A stretch of DNA of 64,000 nucleotides. Source: a virus. The DNA lies in IMG/VR virus record IMGVR_UViG_3300031344_000086, positions 1 through 64,000 of that record; one strand, 5' to 3'. The notes beneath the pieces were generated by a model, which worked only from the letters and a program-made list of their open reading frames with translations, was not told where the DNA came from and searched no databases. Positions 49,627 through 58,804 of this stretch are shown piece by piece. A program made the position numbers and the translations under genes. The number at the start of each line of letters is the position of its first letter. The first letter of the stretch is position 1.

Positions 49627-50841
49627 ATGGATAAGAACGCACAAGAACGTGGACTTTTAAATAAACTTCGTGAACATGCTAATATAACAAGCAAATTATT
49701 AGAAAGCATAAATCCCAAGTTTAAAAAAATGATGGATGATCTTCGAAAAACTGATGAGAAGATCCGTGGCTACTCCGAACAATCAAAAGATTTAATCAAA
49801 TCAGCAAAATCATTAGTTAATCGCCGAGACTATCTTTCTGCTGCATCAACTATGTCTTCATTCCACGAGAAGTGTAGATATATTGCTGCCGAACTAGATA
49901 AGTTCATAAAAAATGTAGATATGGATAGTTTTTCCGTTCTACTAGATCAGTTTGATGATGAACAAAAAGAACGCATATTCGGTTATGATCCAAATAAAGA
50001 ATTAAATTTAAATGAAGTATCATTCGTAAATGATATGGAAGTAATGGCTTCGTTTAAAAAACAAGCAGGTCTTTCTGATTGGTGGCACAATCTTACTAAT
50101 GAACGCGCGACGGCCATGCGTCAATTAGAAAAGCGATTTTCAATATCTTTCCTAAAAGACTTAAAAACTAACTCAATAAATATTTTCAACGATAGTCAAA
50201 GATTTTTACAATTTTTGTTAGCAATATTTAAAAAATTAGCAACAGCATTAGCAAGAGGCAAACCAAGTATATATATAAGTGTTGCAAAAAGTTTTATGTC
50301 TAAGTTTGATCAATACCATAAATCATTCGTTAAGTTTTATGAAAAAAATATAATTCCATTAAAACAACAACATGAAAAAATGGTTGCCGATAAAAAACAA
50401 GCAGAAGAACTAGATAGACAGAAATATAAAGATTTATTGAATCAGCCTGGTGCGATGAAACTTAATCCACAAACAACACAAGCTCCAATGCAACAAGGAC
50501 CTTCTGCTCAAATGGGACCAGATCAGCCAATAAATCTCACCAATATTGCTCCATCAACCAAACAAAAATCATTAGATGTTCTTGATGAATTAAATAAACC
50601 AAAACCCGGCGAAGAGCCATACAATAATATTCAAGATAAAAATAAACAATTACCACAGATACTATCAAAACAGTTCATTACCAAAATAGAAAAAATAGCA
50701 TCAGATAATCACCCAAGATCGTTAATGCTTGCTATTTTGAAATATTCTGCTGAGCTTGAAGATATAAATCCAGAAGCAAGTCTAAAACTACTTGCTATTG
50801 CAGAAGGAATTAAAGAAGATATAAACTTCAATATAGAATAA
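49627..50841 (+). CDS. Hypothetical helical virion protein
   Basis: 404 residues, helical through most of its length (coiled coil about 1-110 and 170-265), a Gln/Pro/Met-rich linker (about 270-320) and a C-terminal helical domain. The linker-plus-helix layout matches the partial protein at the left edge of the window. Not recognised; scaffold, tape-measure-like or injected protein are possible. Confidence 0.62.
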   Translation: MDKNAQERGLLNKLREHANITSKLLESINPKFKKMMDDLRKTDEKIRGYSEQSKDLIKSAKSLVNRRDYLSAASTMSSFHEKCRYIAAELDKFIKNVDMDSFSVLLDQFDDEQKERIFGYDPNKELNLNEVSFVNDMEVMASFKKQAGLSDWWHNLTNERATAMRQLEKRFSISFLKDLKTNSINIFNDSQRFLQFLLAIFKKLATALARGKPSIYISVAKSFMSKFDQYHKSFVKFYEKNIIPLKQQHEKMVADKKQAEELDRQKYKDLLNQPGAMKLNPQTTQAPMQQGPSAQMGPDQPINLTNIAPSTKQKSLDVLDELNKPKPGEEPYNNIQDKNKQLPQILSKQFITKIEKIASDNHPRSLMLAILKYSAELEDINPEASLKLLAIAEGIKEDINFNIE

Positions 50842-50842
50842 T

Positions 50843-51916
50843 ATGATATCATCATCTTTCTCCAATAAACTTAATGACATTAGCCAAGAGCTTGGAATGA
50901 ATCCGAGAGATCTTTTATTAGTAATGTATCTTGAGTCTGGGGCAAATCCTAATGCGGTGAATAAATCAATTAAGGATCCAGAATATCAGGCAAGGGGGCT
51001 AATACAATTTATGCCAAAAACACTACAAGGTATGGGTCTGTCAAAAGAAGATTCATTAAATTTTGAAAAACGTCCCGCTGAAGATCAATTAGATTTTGTT
51101 AAAAAATATGTTCAATCACATAGGGGGTTGGCTGGAGGTAAATCATTTACATCGGCAACACAATACTATGTTGCAAATGTATGGCCAATAGCATTAAAAA
51201 AATGGAACGGTGATGATCCAGTAAAAAATGCCAATGTTGTTGTTTTAGATAGTAAAAATCCTAAAGAGGCTGGGGCGTACAAAGCTAATCCGTTATTAGA
51301 TTATAATAAAGATGGTAAGATCACCGTTGGTGATCTAACTAATGTATTAATGAGTATGGAAAAATCTTCTGGGTTCCAAAAAATGCTTTCTCAATTTAAT
51401 AGAGTTGCCGGTAATGGAGATGTATCTGAAAAATCAAAAGGCGTTCCACAACCACCAACACAAATGTTAGCAGAAAAAAATATACCATTGATGAATCAAA
51501 TAAATAGTTTCTTAGATAGTTTTGCTGGAAAACAAGATTCAGATATAACTAAATATAGTTCATACCTAATATCAATTAGTTCAGATAATGATTTTACTTC
51601 TAAATTAGAATATGCAAGAATACTATCATCAGCATTAAAAGAAGAGTTAAATATAAAATCTAATATATTTACGAATGGTAAAGATGTTCAAATACAATGT
51701 AATTTAGATTTAGATAGTAAAAAAAGTGAATTAGTACTAAAAGAGTTGTGTTCAGCAATATCAGATGTGTTTTCATATGCAACTAAAAAAATAGGTAGTC
51801 TAAAAATAGATACAAAAATTATACAAAACGGCACTCCAACATATCAAGAATTAGATATAAAATTAGCGGAAATAAATTATAGGAAGTTTCATCTTAAATT
51901 CGCAATAGGGAAATAA
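50843..51916 (+). CDS. Lytic transglycosylase-like protein with EF-hand motif
   Basis: 357 residues. N-terminal SLT-type region: Met-Tyr-Leu-Glu31-Ser-Gly-Ala-Asn-Pro with the candidate catalytic Glu31, Ala-Arg-Gly-Leu-Ile-Gln-Phe-Met-Pro near 50-58 and a tail of helices. Residues 153-164 form an EF-hand/dockerin-type loop (Asp-x-Asn-x-Asp-Gly-x-Ile-x-x-x-Asp). The C-terminal 150 residues are mixed. It would open peptidoglycan during DNA entry, as a virion-associated enzyme, possibly calcium-controlled. No signal peptide. Confidence 0.78.
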   Translation: MISSSFSNKLNDISQELGMNPRDLLLVMYLESGANPNAVNKSIKDPEYQARGLIQFMPKTLQGMGLSKEDSLNFEKRPAEDQLDFVKKYVQSHRGLAGGKSFTSATQYYVANVWPIALKKWNGDDPVKNANVVVLDSKNPKEAGAYKANPLLDYNKDGKITVGDLTNVLMSMEKSSGFQKMLSQFNRVAGNGDVSEKSKGVPQPPTQMLAEKNIPLMNQINSFLDSFAGKQDSDITKYSSYLISISSDNDFTSKLEYARILSSALKEELNIKSNIFTNGKDVQIQCNLDLDSKKSELVLKELCSAISDVFSYATKKIGSLKIDTKIIQNGTPTYQELDIKLAEINYRKFHLKFAIGK

Positions 51917-52317
51917 TGAGCGATACACAGCAAATCGAAAATCCATTCGAATCATATAATGTATTGAGTGGTGATTTAAGAAAGTTTTCCGATGAACTTC
52001 TTATTAAGTTTAAAGGAAAGGTATTAGAAATATATATTGGTGATCAAAGTGAGACAATAAATTATGATGATTATTCAGTTCCAAAAAATTGTAGTATATT
52101 CGGAAAATTAATTGATGTATTAGATCGGTTCGTTATTTTTGATTGTTATTATATTGATCCAAAAACAAAAACATTAAGATCAGAAAATTATGTATATATA
52201 AATCTTTTTCAAATTAGGGCAATGACAGAAGTAAATGGCAAAGGTTCGCTTGGAGATATCTTTTTGAGCGTTGATGACTCAAAGGCAATAAGAAAACTAA
52301 TTTTAGCGAGCCAATAA
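51916..52317 (+). CDS. Hypothetical virion-module protein
   Basis: 133 residues, beta-rich with regular aromatic and Ile/Val strands and a polar N-terminus. It overlaps the next start (TAATG). Not recognised. Confidence 0.6.
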   Translation: MSDTQQIENPFESYNVLSGDLRKFSDELLIKFKGKVLEIYIGDQSETINYDDYSVPKNCSIFGKLIDVLDRFVIFDCYYIDPKTKTLRSENYVYINLFQIRAMTEVNGKGSLGDIFLSVDDSKAIRKLILASQ

Positions 52318-53015
52318 TGTCAATTACTAATGTATCCAAAATTGCTATATATGCACAAGAGTTTGAGGGCTTTTGTAATGATACATTAGTCAAAGTTGCT
52401 TACATTAAAAAAAGAGACGGTAAGTGGGTGATACTATCAGAAAAAGGTAAAGTATTGGGGACATATGATACAAAAGTAGAAGCCGTTGAGAGATTGCGTC
52501 AAATTGAGTATTTTAAGAACCATAAGAAAAAGAAAGCCTCAAAAGAAGACAGCTACTCAAGTATTATGAGAGATTTACGAAAATCTTCAGATGAAGATAC
52601 AATAAAATGTTTTCAGGAGGAATTTAAGAAAGCGTTTGATCAAGCAGTCATAGATGGCGATGAAGAACCAGAAAAAATTGCATTAGAAAAAGCAAAAGAA
52701 AATATAAGAGATGAAAGTGAGTTGATGGAGAAAGCTGCGTCCGCAATTAACCTTGGTGATGCTGAAACTGCTGGAAAATATCTTGCTGATTTATTAAAGT
52801 TTGTTTTAAGGCGTATATCAGAAAACAAGCGACCGCGTGCTATTGAAGGGCTAAAAAGAAAAGTATATTATATAAATGAATATCAAATTGCGGGAAAAAA
52901 AGTCCCAGCATCATCAGCAATTGGTCAGAGCATATCATTATTAAAAAACATATTATTAGAACACGAACCCCAATATATTAGAGGTGTTTTAAATTCAATA
53001 GTAAAGAATCTATGA
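52317..53015 (+). CDS. Virion-module protein with N-terminal phage beta module
   Basis: 232 residues. Residues about 26-66 match a small beta module common in phage proteins (Lys-Trp-Val-Ile-Leu-Ser-Glu-Lys-Gly-Lys-Val-Leu-Gly-x-Tyr ... Ala-Val-Glu-Arg-Leu-Arg-Gln-Ile-Glu-Tyr-Phe-Lys). A Lys-rich helix and a helical C-terminal domain follow. The function of the module is unknown to me. Overlaps the phosphatase gene by ATGA. Confidence 0.65.
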   Translation: MSITNVSKIAIYAQEFEGFCNDTLVKVAYIKKRDGKWVILSEKGKVLGTYDTKVEAVERLRQIEYFKNHKKKKASKEDSYSSIMRDLRKSSDEDTIKCFQEEFKKAFDQAVIDGDEEPEKIALEKAKENIRDESELMEKAASAINLGDAETAGKYLADLLKFVLRRISENKRPRAIEGLKRKVYYINEYQIAGKKVPASSAIGQSISLLKNILLEHEPQYIRGVLNSIVKNL

Positions 53016-53779
53016 TATCTAATTTTAGAAAAGTAGATACTAATTTATATGCCGGTGCCGCCCCGTCAATAAAAGATGTGGCATGGCTCAAACATAAATA
53101 TGGAATAACTAAAATTGTTTCATTAGATGAAAATGCTGGGAAAAAAATTGATAGAGCAACCAAATTGCTTGGTATTAAGCATATTATGCTACCAATAGAT
53201 ATTGGTAAGAAATCATCATTAATGAGATTCTTACATCATAATATAATAAAACTATTAGATGGTGAAAAAACTTATATCCATTGTCAATGGGGGCGCGACA
53301 GAACAGGTCTTGCAATTGCTATGTATCGTTGTGAACATGACGGTTGGTCTTGTGGTAAAGCATTGAAAGAAGCGAAAAAATATGGGTTTGGCATTGGTGT
53401 TGATCCAAAAGTAGTTCATTTATATAAAAAATTAATAGCGCAGTCATGTGGGTGTAAAGATAAAGATATAAACTCGGCATATGATATTGTTAGTAATGAA
53501 AGAGAATATCCAACAAACTATAATGATTACTCATTAGATGTTTGGCAACAAGGTAGCTGGAGCCCATATGAAGATTACCGTGTTCGAGAGTTTCCTTATG
53601 CTGATACATATCCTGATGCTGGCACTCAATATCCATCACGAATAGATCGTGGATTAGATGATAGCGATGCATTAAATGTAGAAAATATTGATGTCCCCCA
53701 GGTTGGTCAGTTCGACCAGAATACGCAGGGTATATCAGGTGCCGGTCCAAGTATGATTGGATCTGGCACTATTATTTAG
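53012..53779 (+). CDS. Cys-based protein tyrosine/dual-specificity phosphatase
   Basis: 255 residues. The PTP signature His90-Cys91-x5-Arg97-Thr is intact (Gln-Trp-Gly-Arg-Asp in the loop), preceded by the usual Lys-Ile-Val-Ser-Leu-Asp strand. An Asp suitable for general acid lies before it. The C-terminal 100 residues are Tyr/Asp/Pro-rich and look disordered. It would remove phosphate from proteins or other phosphate monoesters. Placement in the virion module suggests it is packaged or acts on virion or host targets early in infection. The Tyr-rich tail could itself be a substrate. Confidence 0.82.
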   Translation: MISNFRKVDTNLYAGAAPSIKDVAWLKHKYGITKIVSLDENAGKKIDRATKLLGIKHIMLPIDIGKKSSLMRFLHHNIIKLLDGEKTYIHCQWGRDRTGLAIAMYRCEHDGWSCGKALKEAKKYGFGIGVDPKVVHLYKKLIAQSCGCKDKDINSAYDIVSNEREYPTNYNDYSLDVWQQGSWSPYEDYRVREFPYADTYPDAGTQYPSRIDRGLDDSDALNVENIDVPQVGQFDQNTQGISGAGPSMIGSGTII

Positions 53780-53789
53780 GTATAAAATT

Positions 53790-54410
53790 ATGGTGAATAA
53801 GCGCAAAATATATGCAGTTGATCTAACTTATGAGGTACCAAATGCCGAAAAAGACAAGGCTACTAAAATAGTTATGCATTTAGATCATCTATTAAAAATG
53901 CTTAAAGCATGCGAAGAACATCTCAATTTAATATATACTCCATTTAAAGATAATCAAAGCATATCAACTGAACAAATATTTTCCGCAAGAGCCGCATTGA
54001 GACGATATAGAGATAAGGCTGTTAGTAATTTTAATGATTTTAAACGACAAGCATTTAAGTGTTTCGTTCTTATGCAGCCGTTTTCATTCGACTCTCAAAT
54101 GGTAAAATTAAGTAAATCATTCGTTCTTGCAATATCAGATATAGAAAAACAAGTAAACAGGTTTGCCGATGTATTTTCTAATTTAGAATCCAAAGATTTT
54201 GGATCAACAATAGTAAAATCAATAGATAATATAAAAAAAGAATTAGCGCAAATAAATCAAATTATTGAAGATAGAATGAAAGATCATATACAAAATAATA
54301 TATTGGCAAGAAGTTGGGTAGATACGGTTAGTGATGAATTACAGGAAAAAGTAGAAAAAAGAATACCGCTATCAGTTCAACTGGTAGAACAAAGAAATAA
54401 AGGTAAATAA
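53790..54410 (+). CDS. Hypothetical helical protein
   Basis: 206 residues from the ATG at 53790; an earlier ATG at 53757 would overlap the phosphatase gene. Helical and charged with coiled-coil tendency. Not recognised. Confidence 0.62.
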   Translation: MVNKRKIYAVDLTYEVPNAEKDKATKIVMHLDHLLKMLKACEEHLNLIYTPFKDNQSISTEQIFSARAALRRYRDKAVSNFNDFKRQAFKCFVLMQPFSFDSQMVKLSKSFVLAISDIEKQVNRFADVFSNLESKDFGSTIVKSIDNIKKELAQINQIIEDRMKDHIQNNILARSWVDTVSDELQEKVEKRIPLSVQLVEQRNKGK

Positions 54411-54412
54411 TA

Positions 54413-54793
54413 ATGACAACTCATAATATGACCTCCATTATAAACTGTAATACTTGTGGTGGATATCAATCTGGTGCAATAAATATGAGTTGTACTGTGC
54501 CTATAAAATTATGTTCTTGTTCTAATTATTATTCTAATTGTAGACAGGGCTGGATATGTTCAAGGTGCAATAAGAGCCTATCTCCTGATACAAAAGAATG
54601 CGATTGCTCACAAGAGCAAGGGTGTTATCAGTTCATACCGTATGTTCCATGGTATCCGTATACGCCGGTAAATCCTTGGCAACCATTCACACCTATCAAC
54701 CCATCATACCCGTTTATACCCGTTTACACCTATAATCCGTTGCAACACTGGGATATGACAATAACTTGTTCTACATATACCATAAATTCATAG
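54413..54793 (+). CDS. Cys-rich protein with Pro/aromatic repeat tail
   Basis: 126 residues. The first 75 have 13 Cys, including Cys-x2-Cys and Cys-x-Cys pairs (metal sites or disulfides). Residues 76-112 repeat Pro with Tyr/Trp/Phe every 2-4 residues (Tyr-Val-Pro-Trp-Tyr-Pro-Tyr-Thr-Pro). Such Pro/aromatic tracts are common in cross-linked or adhesive proteins. No family recognised. Starts two bases after the preceding stop. Confidence 0.68.
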   Translation: MTTHNMTSIINCNTCGGYQSGAINMSCTVPIKLCSCSNYYSNCRQGWICSRCNKSLSPDTKECDCSQEQGCYQFIPYVPWYPYTPVNPWQPFTPINPSYPFIPVYTYNPLQHWDMTITCSTYTINS

Positions 54794-54810
54794 GAATAAT
54801 TTTACATAAA

Positions 54811-54820
54811 TATGCGCATA
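54811..54820. other. 10-base palindrome TATGCGCATA
   Basis: A perfect 10-base palindrome in the 58-base gap before the small gene at 54852. Could be a binding site; short enough to be chance. Confidence 0.25.
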
Positions 54821-54851
54821 ATAAGTTATTTAATTTAGACATAGGAATAAA

Positions 54852-55001
54852 ATGTTTATAAAAAACGGTGATCTACAGCCTATATCAATTGTTGAACCGT
54901 CAAAGATTGACGAGAAGAATGCTAAACAACAATTGAAAAAAGTATTAAGTGAAATGGAAAAAGAAGAATTGGAAAATAACTCAAAAGAAAGTAAAAAATA
55001 A
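54852..55001 (+). CDS. Small helical protein before the protease/scaffold gene
   Basis: 49 residues, below usual cut-offs. The stop directly abuts the next ATG (TAAATG). Charged helix with Lys/Glu/Asn end. SD GGAAT lies near its ATG. Function unknown. Confidence 0.55.
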   Translation: MFIKNGDLQPISIVEPSKIDEKNAKQQLKKVLSEMEKEELENNSKESKK

Positions 55002-58000
55002 ATGTTTACTAAAATCGGAGAGTTGTCATCATTAGATGGTTCTAGCATTCAATCAGAAGAATCAGTGTTTGCAGATCCGTCAGTTGATGAAAGATTTAAA
55101 AAGTTTGCTACCGAGCTTCGAAGAGTTGCTCCGAAGGCAAATGATTTTCTTTATTTTTCAGCAGTTATGCTACATAGCGCTGAAGCTGCATTAGTCAACG
55201 CAGATGGAACAGCAAAACTTAATTCTCGTGGTGAACAAGTAAAAGCTCACTGGGAGAAAAAAGGTGATAGTTGGAAATGGGTATGTTCAGACGCGCACGT
55301 ACGCCCACTGAAAAACTCAAATGGTGATATCTTTCCAGAAGAAGAATTGCTTAAAGCTTATAAATTATGGATTGGTAAACCATTATGTGTTGATCATAAA
55401 TCAAGTCAAGTAGATGCAATTCGTGGAGTAATTTTAGATACATATTATGATCGTACATTTAAACGAGTGATCGGGTTATGTGCATTAGATAAAATATCAT
55501 ATCCTGAATTAGCTCGCGGTGTATCAACTGGATATAAAACAAGTGTATCAATGGGTACCGCAGTAGGTAAAGCTATATGTACTGATTGTGGAACCGTTGC
55601 TCGTACTGAACACGATTTTTGTTCACATATGCGCTCGAAGTCTTGTTATGGTGAAATTAACGTTGATTTACAACCGATTGAGCTTTCCATTGTAGTTAAT
55701 GGAGCAGATCCGCAAGCAAAGATACGTACTATTCTTGCTCATGCACAAGAAATTAATAATGCTCTTGACGAAAGCGGAAAAAAAATAAATCAAATGATCA
55801 ATGAAGAAATTGATCCTGCTAATAAAATTAACCAAATGATTGGTGAAGAAATTAGCAAACCAGCGTTAAAAGCAAAATTAGACAAACTTATGGCAGAACA
55901 TCACAAATTAAAGCTAGAAATTGCCGAACTTGAGAAGATGTATGCTCAAGCGCCAGATACAAATACAGCAACAGATCATCAATCATGCGGAACGGAATCT
56001 AGCCCAAGCGATGAAACAAATCAAGAATCTTTTGGATTAAATTTACCAGAACGATTCGCATCTAATAATAATACATTATTAGATCAGGTAAAGAATTTAA
56101 TGTCTTCGGTAGAAGGAAGACTTAACAATATGGAAACTGCACTACATACATTAACTAACAAAGAGGATACTATGTCAAAGGATGCAATGAATAAAAAAGA
56201 AGCTTATTACCAAGGTGCCGGTGGCGTTAACGAACCAACCCCAGGTCAAAAGAAATATCCTGTTGATCCAGCGAATGAGAAACTTCGTATGGAAGATAAG
56301 CATATGCAAGGCGAATCTCCATTCCCAGAAGTTGGCGCCATTGATGGACTTCATCCTTCCCCAGAGTCAGCTGATCAAAAAGATGAGCTCGAACGCAAAA
56401 AAATGTTAGCTCGTGCAGAACGACGCAACGCTGCCCTACAAAAGGCTAAGGAGAATGTTATGAAAACAAAAGAGGCTTATTGGAATGGTGGCGGTGGCGT
56501 TAACGAACCAACACCAGGTAAACAAAAATATCCCGTTGATAACCTTGAATACGAACTTCGTGAAAAAGAAGATAAGCAAATGGTTGGACAAAAACCATTC
56601 CCAGGAGTTGGCGATGTAGAAGGTCTACATCCATCACCTCTATCAGCTGATCAAAAAGACGAACTTGCTCGTAAAAAGCTTCTACAACGTGCATCGCTAA
56701 AGGCTCGTTTCGTTCGCACTGCTAAAACAGATGGAACAAATGATCTTGGTAATAGTGCATGGCAGGTGTTCGCAAAGAACGAAGACGGTGAAAAACTAGT
56801 TTTCACAGCATCAGTTAATGAAATAACTGGGGGTCGCAGTGATGTTCTTTTTGATATGGTTGCAACAAAAGAATTCGGCACAAAAATGCTAGAAAAAATC
56901 AGAACAGTTGGTTTTGAACAAGCAAATGCAATTTACAAAAAAGGTCAAGCAGTAGCAGCACCAGGTGGTGCTCCAGGTGCAGCAGATGCCGGTGGTGCAG
57001 GTGCAGCTCCAGCAATGCCAGATATGGGTGCTCCAGCTGCTCCAGCAGATGCGGCTCCAGCAGGTGATGATGCTAAACCAGAAGATCAAGGTGGTAAAGG
57101 TGATCCAAAAGATACAGCTATGAAATTAGCTGAAAAAGTTCGCGATTACGCTTCTGATTTACTTGAAGCAGTTCGTTCACTAACAGGTGAGCAATCACAA
57201 ATGGGTGATATGGAACAAGGTTTAGAGGCTATGCCAAAAGCAGCAAGTCAAGTTCTTGCTCCAATGTACAAATCACGTCGTGAATTAAATTCTGGTCTTC
57301 TTTCAGGTGCAAAGAAATCTCTTGCAGAACTAAAAGATCATCACGATGAACTAAAACTAATCGCAAGCATTGTTGAAAATCTATCAGAAGCAAATAAAGA
57401 TTACGCTAATACAGTTGTAGAAGATGCTTTTGCAGATGCAAAGAAAGCATGCAATGATGCAGAAGTACTTCTAAAATCATTCTCTTCATACGTAAAAGGT
57501 GTCGCTGGTCTTAATAAACGAGCTGAAGAAGCAAAACAAGCATCAATGTTCTCTTTTGCAGAAGACGAGGATATGAATGATGCTCGTAAAAAGGCAAAGA
57601 AAGACAAAGAAGAAAAAGCCTCTAAGGAAAAAGCTTCTAAAGAAAAAGCCGAAAAAGAAGACAAGGCTGAAAAAGAAGAAGAGGAAGAAGACGAAGATAA
57701 GTCTGATGCAGATGATACCAATGCATTCATGGGTGATACGTTTGAACAAGCTGATAAACTTGATAAAACACAACCAGGTGATGAGTCTTGGGAAATTCCA
57801 GGTCGTGGTGATAAAAATGACCACATGGATCATCCAGAGCATGATGACGGCGAACTTGGTTTAGAAGATCTAGATCTTCCAACAGATGGTGATGATGGTG
57901 AAGAGCATGAAGATGCAGATAAGCCAGTCTTCGATATGGACGCAGACGATCAAAATGATACAATGGTTGACCTTCCAGCTGGAGCGCCAGTTCCAAATGG

Positions 58001-58784
58001 AGCAAAAGCAGTGGAGACAAAGATGGCATTCGATTTAACAACAAAAGAAGGTCGTACAGCTTACCGAGCAAAATTAGCTGCTGATGCAACTGGTAAAGAA
58101 GATGATGGTGAGATTCAATCCGTCGAATCTATGAAGCATAGTGATATGCTAGATGAAGCCAACAAACTAACCGATGGTCAGACACAACTTGATGTCAAAC
58201 CTTCAGATAGTCTTGGTCTAGTTGAAACAAAGCCAGAACAACAAAAAGCAGATCTAGAAGTAGCACGCGCAGAACCAAAAGTTCGCAAAGAAGCTGAACG
58301 TCTAAATCAACTAATCTCTGAAGGCAAAGTTAAAGTTGCAGAACTTGATTCACTAATTGCACAAGGTCTAGATTCAGAGGTTGTTAAATACTGGAAACAA
58401 TACTGGGGTCAAGCTGGCAAAGAAGGTTCAGAGTTTGCTAAGCTTCTAACAACCGAAACAATGAAAGCAAAAGCACAAGAAGAAATTGCTGCTCACAAAG
58501 TCAAGCTAGGTCGTGCATATGAACTAGCAAACGAAATGGTTCGTCGTGGTCTATGTGAAGATGAACGAACCGCTATCGCAGGTCAAGTTGATCAAATCAT
58601 GACATGGAACGATGAGGGTTTTGAAAGCATGAAACGAGTTATTGCAAAACATGCACCAAAATCATTGAAAAAACAAGCCATGCCAGTAGTTGGTCTCAAA
58701 TCAGAAGAAATGTTCTCTGAACAATCAACAGAGTCAGGTCTTCAAGATGAACTAGAAAACGCATTCTCAGGCAGAAAATACTAA
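55002..58784 (+). CDS. Putative prohead protease–scaffold fusion with internal duplication
   Basis: 1260 residues. The N-terminal 240 resemble phage prohead proteases: Val-Asp-His132 and a Gly-Val-Ser175-Thr-Gly-Tyr-Lys-Thr-Ser181-Val-Ser183 segment are candidate catalytic sites, followed by a Cys/His segment. Two copies of a motif (Tyr-x-Gly-x-Gly-Gly-Val-Asn-Glu-Pro-Thr-Pro-Gly ... Gly-Leu-His-Pro-Ser-Pro ... Ala-Asp-Gln-Lys-Asp-Glu-Leu) at about 398-476 and 489-565 are 91 residues apart. Then Ala/Gly/Pro linkers, coiled coil and Lys/Glu tracts (about 860-900), and acidic regions. It fits scaffold plus protease in one gene. Not recognised as a capsid protein itself. Confidence 0.68.
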   Translation: MFTKIGELSSLDGSSIQSEESVFADPSVDERFKKFATELRRVAPKANDFLYFSAVMLHSAEAALVNADGTAKLNSRGEQVKAHWEKKGDSWKWVCSDAHVRPLKNSNGDIFPEEELLKAYKLWIGKPLCVDHKSSQVDAIRGVILDTYYDRTFKRVIGLCALDKISYPELARGVSTGYKTSVSMGTAVGKAICTDCGTVARTEHDFCSHMRSKSCYGEINVDLQPIELSIVVNGADPQAKIRTILAHAQEINNALDESGKKINQMINEEIDPANKINQMIGEEISKPALKAKLDKLMAEHHKLKLEIAELEKMYAQAPDTNTATDHQSCGTESSPSDETNQESFGLNLPERFASNNNTLLDQVKNLMSSVEGRLNNMETALHTLTNKEDTMSKDAMNKKEAYYQGAGGVNEPTPGQKKYPVDPANEKLRMEDKHMQGESPFPEVGAIDGLHPSPESADQKDELERKKMLARAERRNAALQKAKENVMKTKEAYWNGGGGVNEPTPGKQKYPVDNLEYELREKEDKQMVGQKPFPGVGDVEGLHPSPLSADQKDELARKKLLQRASLKARFVRTAKTDGTNDLGNSAWQVFAKNEDGEKLVFTASVNEITGGRSDVLFDMVATKEFGTKMLEKIRTVGFEQANAIYKKGQAVAAPGGAPGAADAGGAGAAPAMPDMGAPAAPADAAPAGDDAKPEDQGGKGDPKDTAMKLAEKVRDYASDLLEAVRSLTGEQSQMGDMEQGLEAMPKAASQVLAPMYKSRRELNSGLLSGAKKSLAELKDHHDELKLIASIVENLSEANKDYANTVVEDAFADAKKACNDAEVLLKSFSSYVKGVAGLNKRAEEAKQASMFSFAEDEDMNDARKKAKKDKEEKASKEKASKEKAEKEDKAEKEEEEEDEDKSDADDTNAFMGDTFEQADKLDKTQPGDESWEIPGRGDKNDHMDHPEHDDGELGLEDLDLPTDGDDGEEHEDADKPVFDMDADDQNDTMVDLPAGAPVPNGAKAVETKMAFDLTTKEGRTAYRAKLAADATGKEDDGEIQSVESMKHSDMLDEANKLTDGQTQLDVKPSDSLGLVETKPEQQKADLEVARAEPKVRKEAERLNQLISEGKVKVAELDSLIAQGLDSEVVKYWKQYWGQAGKEGSEFAKLLTTETMKAKAQEEIAAHKVKLGRAYELANEMVRRGLCEDERTAIAGQVDQIMTWNDEGFESMKRVIAKHAPKSLKKQAMPVVGLKSEEMFSEQSTESGLQDELENAFSGRKY
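56193..56430 (+). repeat. Protein-level repeat unit 1
   Basis: First copy of the Val-Asn-Glu-Pro-Thr-Pro-Gly / Gly-Leu-His-Pro-Ser-Pro module within the protease–scaffold gene. The DNA is diverged but the amino acids are conserved, so the duplication is old and kept. Confidence 0.8.
56466..56690 (+). repeat. Protein-level repeat unit 2
   Basis: Second copy, offset by 91 codons from the first. The pairs Tyr-Trp/Tyr-Tyr, Pro-Phe-Pro and Ala-Asp-Gln-Lys-Asp-Glu-Leu match in order. Confidence 0.8.
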
Positions 58785-58804
58785 ACGGTAAAAAGGATAA
58801 ACAA

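Noticed and set aside
57401-58089. Long reverse frames over the scaffold gene
   Set aside because: Antisense of Lys/Glu/Asp-rich coding, giving Ser/Phe/Leu and His/Leu repeats; no start signals.
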